Both the position numbers and the translations under genes were made by a program. From Promethearchaeota archaeon (GTDB lineage Archaea > Asgardarchaeota > Lokiarchaeia > Sigyniarchaeales > SOKP01), in NCBI GenBank assembly GCA_016840165.1, contig JAEOSU010000012.1, positions 1 to 53,524 of the forward strand: a stretch of 53,524 nt of DNA, read 5' to 3'. A model generated the notes under the pieces. That model was not told the DNA's origin. It searched no databases and saw nothing but the letters and a program-made list of their open reading frames with translations. Numbering within the stretch: the first letter of the stretch is position 1; the number at the start of each line of letters is the position of its first letter. Below, one piece after another: positions 53,507 through 53,524 of the stretch.

Positions 53507-53524
53507 AAAAAAAATTAAAAAAAA

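Noticed and set aside
1..53524. CRISPR array or cas genes
   Set aside because: No regularly spaced repeats and no Cas-like protein in any frame.

Overview
The window looks like a chromosomal segment of an Asgard archaeon, most likely Lokiarchaeia. It is very AT-rich, with archaeal-type information genes (ATP-dependent DNA ligase, HisS, tRNA-His) and archaeal-type metabolism (AMP phosphorylase, MfnB, HdrA/VhuD). It also carries a gelsolin-like domain protein and leucine-rich-repeat proteins, and its HdrA and VhuD genes are read through UGA codons, as known for lokiarchaeal selenoproteins. This placement is inferred from gene content; no phylogeny was run.

Layout. 1-9.9 kb: 5' part of hisC, a gelsolin-like protein, DNA ligase, two tandem LRR proteins, AMP phosphorylase and an M24 peptidase. 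9.9-14.8 kb: a helical-repeat protein, a membrane protein and the hdrA-vhuD operon (minus strand). Each operon gene has two in-frame UGA codons where the families have Cys, and a SECIS-like hairpin follows the operon. 14.8-19.9 kb: membrane protein, pyrF, a DUF4256 gene that looks acquired and is bracketed by a duplicated ferredoxin tail, a polyferredoxin, hisS, a small protein and a RidA protein. 20-26.7 kb: two tandem DMT transporters, then an ABC ATPase, a permease fused to a CPBP protease domain, and a CPxC-domain protein.

26.7-34.8 kb: DhnA/LsrF-type aldolase, small membrane protein, MBL hydrolase, Zn alcohol dehydrogenase, DUF3795, RHH regulator, DtxR-type regulator, PhnN-like kinase, tRNA-His, a Cys-rich protein and a DHH phosphoesterase. 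34.9-40.7 kb: Hsp20, a P-loop ATPase, a longin-like helical protein, a transglutaminase-like protein and a membrane histidine kinase. 40.9-47.2 kb: an HdrD-like Fe-S protein with a disrupted 5' end, two tandem GlcD-like flavoproteins, small proteins and a CPBP protease. 47.2-53.5 kb: mfnB, a zinc-ribbon membrane protein, a second CPxC-domain protein and two ABC-2 permeases. The partner ATPase gene stops after 28 codons. Beyond it lie two RHH genes, a decayed transposase-like gene and a receiver-like protein without the usual phosphorylation residues.

How genes fit together. HdrA, VhuD, the polyferredoxin and the HdrD/GlcD set point to low-potential electron transfer and flavin-based electron bifurcation. 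MfnB fits a methanofuran-dependent C1 pathway. AMP phosphorylase and the PhnN-like kinase both act on ribose 1,5-bisphosphate. The strongest special features are the four UGA/selenocysteine sites with one candidate SECIS, the ABC permease-protease fusion beside a CPxC protein, and the ABC locus truncated at the edge of a probable decayed insertion.
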